Source: JBOHUX01 sp050734915 (lineage in GTDB: Bacteria; Chloroflexota; Dormibacteria; Dormibacterales; Dormibacteraceae). Taken from it: 5,909 nt of DNA. How positions within the stretch are numbered: the stretch's first letter is position 1; each line of letters opens with the position of its first letter. A model generated the notes under the pieces. The model did not search any database and was not told where the DNA came from. It saw only the letters and a program-made list of their open reading frames with translations. Positions 1 to 5,839 of this stretch are shown piece after piece. The stretch spans positions 1 to 5,909 of the forward strand of contig JBOHUX010000147.1 of the NCBI GenBank assembly GCA_050734915.1, given 5' to 3'. The translations under genes and the position numbers were made by a program.

Positions 1-68
1 ACTTCGGCATGCTCATGCTGCACACGTCCGACCCGTCGCAGCACTCAAACGGTGCGGGTGCTCAGTGA
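1..68 (+). CDS. 3' end of an unidentified plus-strand gene
   Basis: Only the last 21 codons and a TGA stop (66-68) are inside the window, read in the frame beginning at base 3; bases 1-2 belong to a split codon. The peptide begins FGMLMLHTSDP and ends NGAGAQ. Third codon positions are mostly G or C and second positions are A/T-richer, as expected of real coding sequence in high-GC DNA, and this frame looks more coding-like than the others at this edge. The hydrophobic FGMLML stretch could be the end of a membrane segment or a buried strand, but no family can be named from so little. The gene converges on the minus-strand cluster, whose last stop is at 160. The call is an inference from composition. 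Confidence 0.5.
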   Translation, partial: FGMLMLHTSDPSQHSNGAGAQ

Positions 69-70
69 CC

Positions 71-90
71 CGCGCGACCGCGTGCGTTTC
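71..90 (+). terminator. weak candidate terminator of the plus-strand gene
   Basis: Two bases after the TGA at 66-68, CGCGCG (71-76) can pair with CGTGCG (81-86) in a 6-bp stem with one G-T wobble and a 4-base ACCG loop, followed at once by TTTC. The position directly behind a stop codon favours a terminator. The short T-run and the ease of finding such stems in GC-rich DNA count against it. Confidence 0.3.
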
Positions 91-112
91 AGGTGTTCTG
101 GGCGGACTCGTG

Positions 113-142
113 AAAAATCGGGGCTAGACTCCTCTCCCCCCG
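113..142 (-). terminator. candidate intrinsic terminator of the minus-strand cluster
   Basis: Read on the minus strand, CGGGG (142-138) can pair with CCCCG (123-119), and the next bases are A and then TTTTT (117-113), giving a G/C stem followed by a U-tract. The loop is 14 bases in this register. A shifted register gives a GGGG/CCCC stem with an internal AG/AG mismatch, two more pairs and a 4-base GAGT loop. It lies 17 bases beyond the SIS gene stop, which suits the end of the transcription unit. The stem is short, so the call is moderate. Confidence 0.5.
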
Positions 143-159
143 CCACTGGCGCCGCCCGG

Positions 160-1119
160 TCAGTAGGCGATGGAATCCCAGGCCGAGCGCCCGGGAACGT
201 CGCGCCCGAAGCTGTCGGGGTCGGTGCCGATCGCCTCGGCGAGGCCGGCCGCGATCCGCTGCACGGCGACGGTGAGAGGGAACACGGAGAGGAGCTCGCC
301 CAGCCCCGCCGCCTCGATCACGTGCACGGCGACGCCCGATTCGCGGGCTGCCGCGGCGACCTTTTGGAGCCGGTCCGCGGCGGCGGTGGGGCCGCCTCCG
401 TCGAGGGCGACCAGGCAGTCCCGGGCACCGAGCGCGACCGAAGGTCCGTGGAGGAACTGCTCGACCGAGAGCCCCTCGGTGGCCACGTAGGCGGTCTCCC
501 GGGCCTTGAGCGCCCCCTCGGCGGCGGTCCACTGGTTGGGACCCTGTCCGATCAGCTCGAGCAGGCGGGCGGGCGGCCGTACCGCCGGCCCGGGTCCGGC
601 GAGGGCGTCGGCGACGACCTCCGGGACAGCGTCCAGGTCGCCGAGGTCCGCCCCCATCACCTGAGCGATCTGGGCCAGGCGGAAGAGGGCGGCGAGATGG
701 CTCGCGGTGTAGGCGCTGGAGCGCTCCTGCGCGACCGTCTCGATGCCGGCGAGCGGCGACCCCTCGCCGGTGATGACGACGGGGTCGATCCCCGCCCGCC
801 GCGCGCGCTCCAGGACCTCGACGGCGTGCCGGGTGGCGCCAGTATGGCTGAGCACGATGAGGCCGTCCGCGCCATCCGGCCGGAGGCGCGGGAGCCCGTG
901 CTGGGCGAGATCGGCGAGCTGCACCGGCCAGGCCTCGGCGCCGAGCGCGCGCAGGAACCAGGCCCCCTGGCCGGCCGCGTGCCAGCTGGTGCCGGTGCCG
1001 GCCAGGAGGAGGCGCCGGCCCTCCAGCCGCGGGACCGCAGCCTCCACCGGCCCCACGTCACCGGCCAGGCGCGCCAGGTCGGCTGGCTGGCGCGCCATCG
1101 CCGCCCTCATCTCACTCAT
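160..1119 (-). CDS. SIS-domain sugar isomerase/deglycase-like protein (GlmS isomerase-half homologue)
   Basis: This 319-residue cytosolic protein resembles the C-terminal isomerase half of glucosamine-6-phosphate synthase. It has no N-terminal glutaminase domain, so it cannot use glutamine the way GlmS does. Two SIS domains are visible. The first has the sugar-phosphate loop GTGTSWHA (41-48) and SHTGAT (91-96), equivalent to GlmS CGTS and SQSGET. The second has EGALKARE (201-208) and FLHGP (222-226). By ungapped comparison K205, E208 and H224 match E. coli GlmS Lys485, Glu488 and His504. The C-terminal lysine (Lys603 in GlmS) that forms the Schiff base with the sugar appears replaced: the tail reads DPDSFGRDVPGRSAW with no lysine. 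The Glu-His spacing of 16 is also that of the FraB/FrlB-type deglycases as I recall them. The start is ATG at 1119, six bases after GAGGAG. It is the last gene of the cluster. The exact substrate is unknown; an aldose-ketose isomerase or a fructosamine-phosphate deglycase are the main options. Confidence 0.93.
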   Translation of the reverse strand: MSEMRAAMARQPADLARLAGDVGPVEAAVPRLEGRRLLLAGTGTSWHAAGQGAWFLRALGAEAWPVQLADLAQHGLPRLRPDGADGLIVLSHTGATRHAVEVLERARRAGIDPVVITGEGSPLAGIETVAQERSSAYTASHLAALFRLAQIAQVMGADLGDLDAVPEVVADALAGPGPAVRPPARLLELIGQGPNQWTAAEGALKARETAYVATEGLSVEQFLHGPSVALGARDCLVALDGGGPTAAADRLQKVAAAARESGVAVHVIEAAGLGELLSVFPLTVAVQRIAAGLAEAIGTDPDSFGRDVPGRSAWDSIAY

Positions 1120-1270
1120 CCACCGCTCCTCGCCATTCCAGGAGGTCCGACAGCGCCATGAGGCCCGGCTCGGTCGGGACGTAGGGGTCTGCCCTCCCGA
1201 TGACGTCCGATGTGGCGGCGCGTCTACTCAGATCGCCGGCACCGCCACCCGCCCGGTTCCTCCGCGTCAC
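1112..1270 (-). CDS. possible small protein of 52 residues bridging the dehydrogenase and SIS genes
   Basis: The frame starts with GTG at 1270-1268, overlapping the TGA of the dehydrogenase (GTGA), and ends with TGA at 1114-1112, overlapping the ATG of the SIS gene by 8 bases. It fills the 147-base gap exactly. The peptide has an Arg/Gly-rich first third, then contains DVIGRADPYVPTEPG and LMALSDLLEW and ends GAVDE. About 24 codons from the TCG at residue 21 have almost only G/C at third positions and under half G/C at second positions, which is the coding signature of the neighbours. The first 20 codons look less coding-like. No good Shine-Dalgarno precedes the GTG (a GAGG lies only two bases away), so translation would rely on coupling. 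It could also be the remnant tail of a lost gene, or an N-terminal part of the SIS gene separated by a frameshift. I recognise no family. Confidence 0.4.
   Translation of the reverse strand: MTRRNRAGGGAGDLSRRAATSDVIGRADPYVPTEPGLMALSDLLEWRGAVDE
1126..1131 (-). promoter_or_regulatory. ribosome binding site of the SIS gene
   Basis: GAGGAG on the minus strand, six bases before the ATG at 1119. It selects this ATG over the in-frame ATGs at residues 4 and 8. It lies inside the possible upstream small ORF, so translation of that ORF would pass over it. Confidence 0.7.
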
Positions 1271-2706
1271 GCCTCGATGTTCGACATCACGTGCTTGATG
1301 CGCGTGTAGTCCTCGAACCCGTACAGAGAGAGGTCCTTCCCGTAACCAGACTGCTTGAAGCCGCCGTGGGGCATCTCCGCCACGATCGGGATGTGGGTGT
1401 TGATCCAGACGCAGCCGAAGTCGAGGCCCTTGGCCATCCGCATCGCCCGGCCGTGGTCCTTGGTCCAGACGCTGGCCGCAAGCCCGTACTGGACGCCGTT
1501 CGCCCGCTCCAGCGCCTCCGGCTCGGAGTCGAATCTCTGCACGGTGATGACCGGGCCGAAGATCTCCTGCTGGATCATCTCGTCGTCCTGGCGGAGGCCG
1601 GCGACCACGCTCGGCTCCCAGAAATATCCCGCGCCGCGCACCTGCGCTCCCCCGGTGACGACCGTGACGTGCCCGGGGACGCGGTCGAAGAACCCCCGCA
1701 CCCGGTCTACCTGGCGGGGGTTGTTGAGAGGCCCGAAGTACGCCTCCTCGTCACTCGGCGGTCCGGTGCGGGTGCCCCTTGCCTGCTCCGCGAGCGCCGC
1801 CACGAAGTCGTCGTGGATGCCCGGGCCGGCCAGCACCCGCGTCGCCGCGGTACAGTCCTGGCCGGCGTTGAAGTAGCCGGCGCCCGCGATCCCCTCGGCG
1901 GCCGCCGCCACGTCGGCGTCGTCGAAGACGACGACCGGGGCTTTCCCTCCCAGCTCCAGGTGGACCCGCTTGAGACCCTCCGCCGCGCCCGCCGCCACCT
2001 CCATCCCGGCCCGCACGCTGCCCGTGATCGAGGCCATCGCGACGGCCGGATGTGTGACGAGGGCGGCGCCCGTGGTCCGGTCCCCGCAGACGACGTTGAA
2101 GACGCCTTCGGGCAGGAACTCGGCCATCACCTCCGCCATCCTGAGGGTGCTGACCGGCGTCGTGTCGGAGGGCTTGAGCACGACCGTGTTGCCGGCGGCG
2201 ATGGCGGGCGCCCACTTCCAGATCGCCATCATCATCGGGTAGTTCCAGGGCGTGACCTGGCCGCAGACCCCGACCGGCTCGCGCCGGATCATGGAGGTGT
2301 GGCCACGCATGTACTCGCCCGCCGACCTCCCCTCCAGCATCCGCGCCGCGGCGGCGAAGAAGCGGATCTGATCCACCATCGGCGGCAGCTCCTCCGAGGT
2401 GGTGAGCCCGACCGGCTTGCCGGTGTTCTTGGACTCCAGTTGGACGAACTCGGCGGCCCGCGCCTCGATGGCGGCCGCGATCCGGAGCAGGGCCAGGCTG
2501 CGCTCCGAGGGGGTGGCGTCGCGCCAGCCCGGGAAGGCGCGGCGCGCCGCCTGGCAGGCGCGGTCCACGTCCTCGGCGCTGGAGATGGGCGCCCGCGCGT
2601 ACTCCTCGCCGGTCGAGGGGTCGACGATGGGCGTGGTGCCCTCCGCGGTGGCGGGGACCGCCCTGCCGTCGATGAAGTTGGCCAGCGTGGCCGCGGTCAT
2701 GGTCAT
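1267..2706 (-). CDS. patD: aldehyde dehydrogenase, gamma-aminobutyraldehyde dehydrogenase type
   Basis: The product is an NAD(P)-dependent aldehyde dehydrogenase of 479 residues, the normal length for the family. All landmarks are present: PWNYP (153-157, with the oxyanion Asn155), LKPS (177-180, cofactor Lys178), the TGSVRAG nucleotide-binding turn (228-234), ELGGK (251-255, general base Glu251), GQDCT (282-286, catalytic Cys285) and EIFGPV (381-386). The C-terminal part, with NTHIPIVAEMPHGGFKQSG and YGKD, closely resembles the E. coli PatD (YdcW) type, which oxidises 4-aminobutyraldehyde to 4-aminobutyrate in putrescine degradation. That substrate is inferred from this resemblance plus the neighbouring polyamine-type transporter; betaine-aldehyde or other aminoaldehydes remain possible. 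The start is ATG at 2706, eight bases after GAGGAGAG; a second ATG two codons on is a less well-spaced alternative. It follows the permease gene by 36 bases and very likely shares its transcript. The enzyme is cytosolic. Confidence 0.96.
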   Translation of the reverse strand: MTMTAATLANFIDGRAVPATAEGTTPIVDPSTGEEYARAPISSAEDVDRACQAARRAFPGWRDATPSERSLALLRIAAAIEARAAEFVQLESKNTGKPVGLTTSEELPPMVDQIRFFAAAARMLEGRSAGEYMRGHTSMIRREPVGVCGQVTPWNYPMMMAIWKWAPAIAAGNTVVLKPSDTTPVSTLRMAEVMAEFLPEGVFNVVCGDRTTGAALVTHPAVAMASITGSVRAGMEVAAGAAEGLKRVHLELGGKAPVVVFDDADVAAAAEGIAGAGYFNAGQDCTAATRVLAGPGIHDDFVAALAEQARGTRTGPPSDEEAYFGPLNNPRQVDRVRGFFDRVPGHVTVVTGGAQVRGAGYFWEPSVVAGLRQDDEMIQQEIFGPVITVQRFDSEPEALERANGVQYGLAASVWTKDHGRAMRMAKGLDFGCVWINTHIPIVAEMPHGGFKQSGYGKDLSLYGFEDYTRIKHVMSNIEA

Positions 2707-2714
2707 CAGATGGA

Positions 2715-2722
2715 CTCTCCTC
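2715..2722 (-). promoter_or_regulatory. ribosome binding site of the aldehyde dehydrogenase gene
   Basis: GAGGAGAG on the minus strand, eight bases before the ATG at 2706. It favours that ATG over the one two codons downstream. It is a clear Shine-Dalgarno in a 36-base gap, so the dehydrogenase has its own initiation signal rather than depending on coupling. Confidence 0.75.
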
Positions 2723-2742
2723 AGTTTGGGTGGGCCGGCGGG

Positions 2743-3633
2743 CTAAAGCGCGGTTCCGGTCTCGCGTGCGAGCCGGTGGCTCCGCCAGCTCCGCAGCAGG
2801 CCGCCGGTGACCGCGATCAGCCCTCCGCCGACGAAGATGAAGGTGCCGATCACGTTGACCTGGGGCGGCACTCCGTTGCGGGTGGCGCCGTAGACCCAGA
2901 GCGGGAAGGTGAGCGTGTTCCCGGCCACGAAGCTCGTGATCACGTAGTCGTCGATGCAGAGCGCGAAGGCCAGCAGGGCCGCCGCCAGCACGCCGGGCAG
3001 GATCGCCGGCAGGGTGACCAGCCGGAAGGTCGCCAGCGGCGACGCACCCAGGTCCTGGGCCGCCTCCTCGAGCGCGCTGTCGAAGCCCGCCAGCCGGGCG
3101 CGCACGGTGATGGCAACGAAGGGGATCGAGAACATCACCTGGGCGAGGACGATGGTGAGGAAGCCGAGCGGGACGTTGCCGGAGATGAAGAGGGTGAGCA
3201 GCGCCGACCCGATCACCACCTCGGAGGCGGCGATGTTGAGGACCATGACGGCGTCCAGGATCGCCTTGCCCCGGAAGCTGTAGCGGTGGCTGGCGAGAGC
3301 GATCATCGTGCCGAGGACGGTCGCGACGACCATGCCCAGGGCGGAGGTGGCGAGCGAGGTGAGCAACGCCGACGTCATGGAGGGGTTGGTGAATGGGTTC
3401 TCGAACCACTTGAGGGTGAATCCCGCCCAGGCGATGTTGAGCCGGCCGTGGGTGTTGTTGAACCCGTAGAGGATCATGACCAGGATGGGCGCGAAGAGCC
3501 AGACCATGACCAGGTGGGTGTAGCCGGGCAGGATCCACGCGGCGGGCCGGAACCGGCGCCTCTCCACCCCCCGCGCGCGGGGCGCCGGCACCCTCTCCGG
3601 CAGCGGCCCGGCTCCGATCACCCTCTCGCCCAT
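2743..3633 (-). CDS. potC: polyamine-type ABC transporter permease, PotC-like
   Basis: This inner-membrane permease of 296 residues belongs to the BPD_transp_1 fold and forms the channel together with the gene 3638-4531. After a positively charged tail of about 30 residues, the first membrane segment is near 40-57. Further hydrophobic segments lie near 88-115, 127-150, 157-175, 209-233 and 260-282. The cytoplasmic EAA loop that docks the ATPase is intact at 188-209, reading LEEAAQDLGAS and ending TLP. CIDDYVITSFVAG (226-238) matches the SLDDFVITSFV signature of PotC and YdcV proteins. The start is the ATG only four bases after the TGA of the previous gene (TGAGGGGATG). The purine run abuts the ATG, too close for a normal Shine-Dalgarno, so start by reinitiation or a later GTG (residue 5 or 23) is possible; neither would remove a membrane segment. 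The imported substrate is probably putrescine or a similar amine, inferred from family and context. Confidence 0.95.
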   Translation of the reverse strand: MGERVIGAGPLPERVPAPRARGVERRRFRPAAWILPGYTHLVMVWLFAPILVMILYGFNNTHGRLNIAWAGFTLKWFENPFTNPSMTSALLTSLATSALGMVVATVLGTMIALASHRYSFRGKAILDAVMVLNIAASEVVIGSALLTLFISGNVPLGFLTIVLAQVMFSIPFVAITVRARLAGFDSALEEAAQDLGASPLATFRLVTLPAILPGVLAAALLAFALCIDDYVITSFVAGNTLTFPLWVYGATRNGVPPQVNVIGTFIFVGGGLIAVTGGLLRSWRSHRLARETGTAL

Positions 3634-3637
3634 CCCC

Positions 3638-4531
3638 TCAGCCGCCCATGATGTCGCGAGTGCCGAAGATGCGCTGGTAGCTCAGCAGCATGACCAGCAG
3701 GCCGAGCATGAGGATGAAGGCCAGCGAGGCGGCCAATGGGTAGTTGGTGCTGACCTCGAACTGCTGCTCGATGACCCGTCCGACCATGGTCGTGCCCACG
3801 CCGCCCAGGATGTCCTGGTTGACGTAGTCGGCGACCGCGGGGATCCCGGTGAGCAGGACGCCGGCGAAGACGCCGGGCACCGAGAGCGGGAGGATCACCC
3901 GCCGGAAGACCTGGTAGCGGTTGGCGAAGAGGTCGCCGCCGGCCTCGATCAGCCGCCGGTCGATCTTCTCCAGCGACGCGTAGATGGGCAGCAGCATGTA
4001 GGGGAAGAAGGTGTAGGCGAGGCCACCGGTGACCGCCACCGGCGTGGCCAGGACATGGAGGTCGCCGGGGATGAGGTGGACCGACTTGAGGGGGGCAAGG
4101 ATGGGGCCGTAGTCGCTGAGCAGCGTCTCCCAGGCCAGGGTCCGGATCACGAACGATACGAAGAAGGGCAGCAGCACCGCCAGCAGGTAGGCCGACTTGC
4201 GGGGACCGGCGTGGAAGGCGATCCAGTAGGCGGCGGGGTAGGCAACGAGCAGCGCCACCAGGGTCGCCGTGCCCCCGTATTCGATCGCGTGCACGTACTG
4301 CTCGGCGTAGAGCTGGAGGCCGAAGGGATAGTTGCCGAAGTTCCAGGTGAACTGGAAGCCGGTGATGAAGTCGCCGGATTGCAGGGAGGTGACGCCGAGG
4401 GCGAGGATCGGCAGAACGAAGAAGAGCAGCATCCAGCCCCCGCCGGGCAGGATGAGCAGGTAGGGGGCCAGCGCCCGTCCCAGGCGGGCGCGGGGCACCG
4501 GTCGCCGTGCCGCCGCCGCCGCCGTCGCCAC
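3638..4531 (-). CDS. potB: polyamine-type ABC transporter permease, PotB-like
   Basis: This inner-membrane permease of 297 residues is the heterodimer partner of the gene just downstream. It has a short Ala/Arg-rich cytoplasmic tail (1-20), then a first membrane segment around 21-47. Next come an extracytoplasmic stretch (about 50-80, rich in aromatic residues) and further hydrophobic segments near 85-107, 115-134, 160-186, 215-237 and 264-284. The EAA loop lies at 195-215, reading IEAGGDLFANRY and ending VILP; the second Ala of the classical EAA is Gly here. The alanine run at the N-terminus comes from a short GCC repeat (4509-4523 on the plus strand). The start is GTG at 4531, eight bases after GGGAG. 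The gene begins 16 bases after the binding-protein stop and ends 4 bases before the next permease, so the three are co-transcribed. Substrate is inferred to be a polyamine or small amine; an amino acid or opine is less likely. Confidence 0.95.
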   Translation of the reverse strand: MATAAAAARRPVPRARLGRALAPYLLILPGGGWMLLFFVLPILALGVTSLQSGDFITGFQFTWNFGNYPFGLQLYAEQYVHAIEYGGTATLVALLVAYPAAYWIAFHAGPRKSAYLLAVLLPFFVSFVIRTLAWETLLSDYGPILAPLKSVHLIPGDLHVLATPVAVTGGLAYTFFPYMLLPIYASLEKIDRRLIEAGGDLFANRYQVFRRVILPLSVPGVFAGVLLTGIPAVADYVNQDILGGVGTTMVGRVIEQQFEVSTNYPLAASLAFILMLGLLVMLLSYQRIFGTRDIMGG

Positions 4532-4539
4532 CTACCTCT

Positions 4540-4544
4540 CTCCC
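4540..4544 (-). promoter_or_regulatory. ribosome binding site deciding the GTG start of the PotB-like gene
   Basis: GGGAG on the minus strand lies eight bases before the GTG at 4531, in the 16-base gap after the binding-protein stop. No ATG in a suitable position competes, which supports the non-ATG start. Confidence 0.6.
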
Positions 4545-4547
4545 AGC

Positions 4548-5825
4548 TCAGGCCAGGATGACGGCGTTGAAGATGTCGTTCCAGCGGGTCGTCTCGCTGG
4601 GGCTCAGGACGCGGTAGTAGTAGGTCCGGTCGAACTCGCTCTTGGGCGGGAAGACGAGCGGGCTCTGGGAGGTCTGGAGAAGCGACTGCTTGGTGGCGGC
4701 GTCGGTCGCCTGCGCGGCCTGCTGGTCGATCGCCTGCTTGGCCGCCGGGACGGGGGTCACGTAGTCGATGCTCTCGGCCAGCATCGCCGCCACCGAGGGC
4801 TGGTAGACGTAGTTCATGTAGGTGATGGCGTCCACGGGGTGCGCGGCGTGGACCGGGATGCACATGTTGTCGGTCCAGATGATCCCGCCCTCCTTGGGGA
4901 GCACGAACTTGAGGTTCTCGTTGCCGGCCGAGAGGTTGGCCTGGAAGATGTCGCCCGACCAGGCCATGCTGAGCCAGGTGTCGCCGGCGCTCAGGGCCTT
5001 GATGTAGCTCTGGTCGTAGTACTTGCGCACGATGCCGGCGTCGCGCTGCCTCTTGAGCAGGTCCGCCGCCTTCTGCCAGTCCTTGGGGGTGGACTTCTCG
5101 GGCTTGATCCCCAGCGAGATCAGCGCCAGGTTGCCGGTGTCCTGGTTGTCGTTCATCATCCCCACCTTGCCCGCGAACTTGGGGTCGAGCAGGTCCGAGA
5201 AGCTGGTGATCTCACGCCCGGTCAGGCTCGGGTTGTAGCCGATCCCGGTGAACCCCGACTGCCAGGGGATGGTGAACCGGTTGCCGGGGTCGTAGGCGCG
5301 GCTGTGCAGCCGTGGCGCCGCGTACTTGAAGAAGTTGGGCGCCTTCGAGTGGTCCAGCTCGACCAGCCAGTGCTTGAGCTGCAGGTCGGTCATCTGGATG
5401 CCGTTGGTGATGATCATCAGGTCGTAGCCGGTCGCCCGCCCCTGCTTCAGCTCGGGTGCGATCTTGGCGAAGAAGCCGGCGTCCTCCTGGATCGGCTCCG
5501 AGTAGTTGACCTTGATCCCCGTCTCCTTGGTGAACTGGTCGAGCGAGGGGTGGGTGGTCTGGCCGCCAGCGTTCTGGCTGACGTCGATGTAGAGCGGCCA
5601 GTTGGCGAAGTCGAGGACGCCCGCCTTCTTGGCGTGATCCCAGACCCAGTTCACCCGCGCCTGCGGCGCGCTGGCGGATCCGCCCATCCCGCAGGCGGCG
5701 AGGAACGCCGCCAGGCTCACGGTCGCCCCGCCCTTGAGGGCGTCCCGCCGCGACAGGCGGCTCTGGCCCAGGCCTCTCAGGAAGGACGGGTCGAGATAGC
5801 TCGGTAGGTCTCGTTCGCTGCTCAT
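4548..5825 (-). CDS. potD: PotD-like polyamine/amine ABC transporter substrate-binding lipoprotein
   Basis: This 425-residue protein binds the substrate outside the membrane and delivers it to the two permeases. The N-terminus carries a Tat-type twin-arginine motif, LSRRDALKGG (24-33), a hydrophobic stretch (34-44) and a lipobox, FLAACG, with the lipidated Cys45. The mature part would be about 380 residues, a little longer than E. coli PotD. Family landmarks are LDFANWPLY (71-79), YDLMIITNG (134-142), IPWQSGFTGIGYN (186-198), MAWSGD (287-292) and PKEGGIIWTDNMCIP (310-324). By eye, Trp76, Tyr79, Trp289, Trp317 and Asp319 fit ligand-contacting positions of PotD. The segment equivalent to the PotD Asp/Glu pair reads NDNQDTGN (225-232), so those acidic contacts may be altered and the ligand may not be spermidine. 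The start is ATG at 5825 behind AGGAGAGGG. Putrescine is the best guess, given the aldehyde dehydrogenase downstream. Confidence 0.95.
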   Translation of the reverse strand: MSSERDLPSYLDPSFLRGLGQSRLSRRDALKGGATVSLAAFLAACGMGGSASAPQARVNWVWDHAKKAGVLDFANWPLYIDVSQNAGGQTTHPSLDQFTKETGIKVNYSEPIQEDAGFFAKIAPELKQGRATGYDLMIITNGIQMTDLQLKHWLVELDHSKAPNFFKYAAPRLHSRAYDPGNRFTIPWQSGFTGIGYNPSLTGREITSFSDLLDPKFAGKVGMMNDNQDTGNLALISLGIKPEKSTPKDWQKAADLLKRQRDAGIVRKYYDQSYIKALSAGDTWLSMAWSGDIFQANLSAGNENLKFVLPKEGGIIWTDNMCIPVHAAHPVDAITYMNYVYQPSVAAMLAESIDYVTPVPAAKQAIDQQAAQATDAATKQSLLQTSQSPLVFPPKSEFDRTYYYRVLSPSETTRWNDIFNAVILA

Positions 5826-5830
5826 TCAGT

Positions 5831-5839
5831 CCCTCTCCT
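5831..5839 (-). promoter_or_regulatory. ribosome binding site of the binding-protein gene
   Basis: AGGAGAGGG on the minus strand ends five bases before the ATG at 5825 (nine bases counted from AGGAG). Its first two bases are part of the TAG stop of the preceding gene, so the two genes are tightly packed. Confidence 0.75.

Noticed and set aside
1157..1159. Internal ATG at 1159 giving a 15-residue leader peptide before the SIS gene
   Set aside because: There is no convincing Shine-Dalgarno in front of it, and coding-like composition extends well upstream of this ATG, so a start here explains the data less well than the longer frame.
52..1161. Plus-strand open frame of 369 codons antisense to the SIS gene
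   Set aside because: Same Arg/Gly/Glu-rich shadow composition, while the minus strand carries a complete SIS protein with conserved active-site residues.
1751..3538. Minus-strand open frame of 595 codons in another frame across the permease and dehydrogenase
   Set aside because: It is shifted relative to two well-supported proteins on the same strand and translates to repetitive Arg/His/Gly/Pro sequence without motifs.
1210..3651. Plus-strand open frame of 813 codons antisense to the dehydrogenase and the PotC-like permease
   Set aside because: It runs opposite two genes with complete family motifs and ignores their boundary. The translation is a low-complexity mix of Arg, Gly, Asp, Glu and His with no fold or motif, which is typical of antisense frames in high-GC DNA.
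4509..4523. Five GCC triplets in a row as a possible repeat element or slippage tract
   Set aside because: The run is short and in frame, simply encoding an alanine stretch in the cytoplasmic tail of the PotB-like permease. Nothing suggests phase variation, since unit changes would not alter the frame.
4839..5807. Plus-strand open frame of 322 codons antisense to the binding protein
   Set aside because: It is a shadow of the PotD-like gene: Val/Gly/Leu/Arg/Asp-rich with no recognisable domain, and it lies opposite a protein with a signal peptide and family landmarks.
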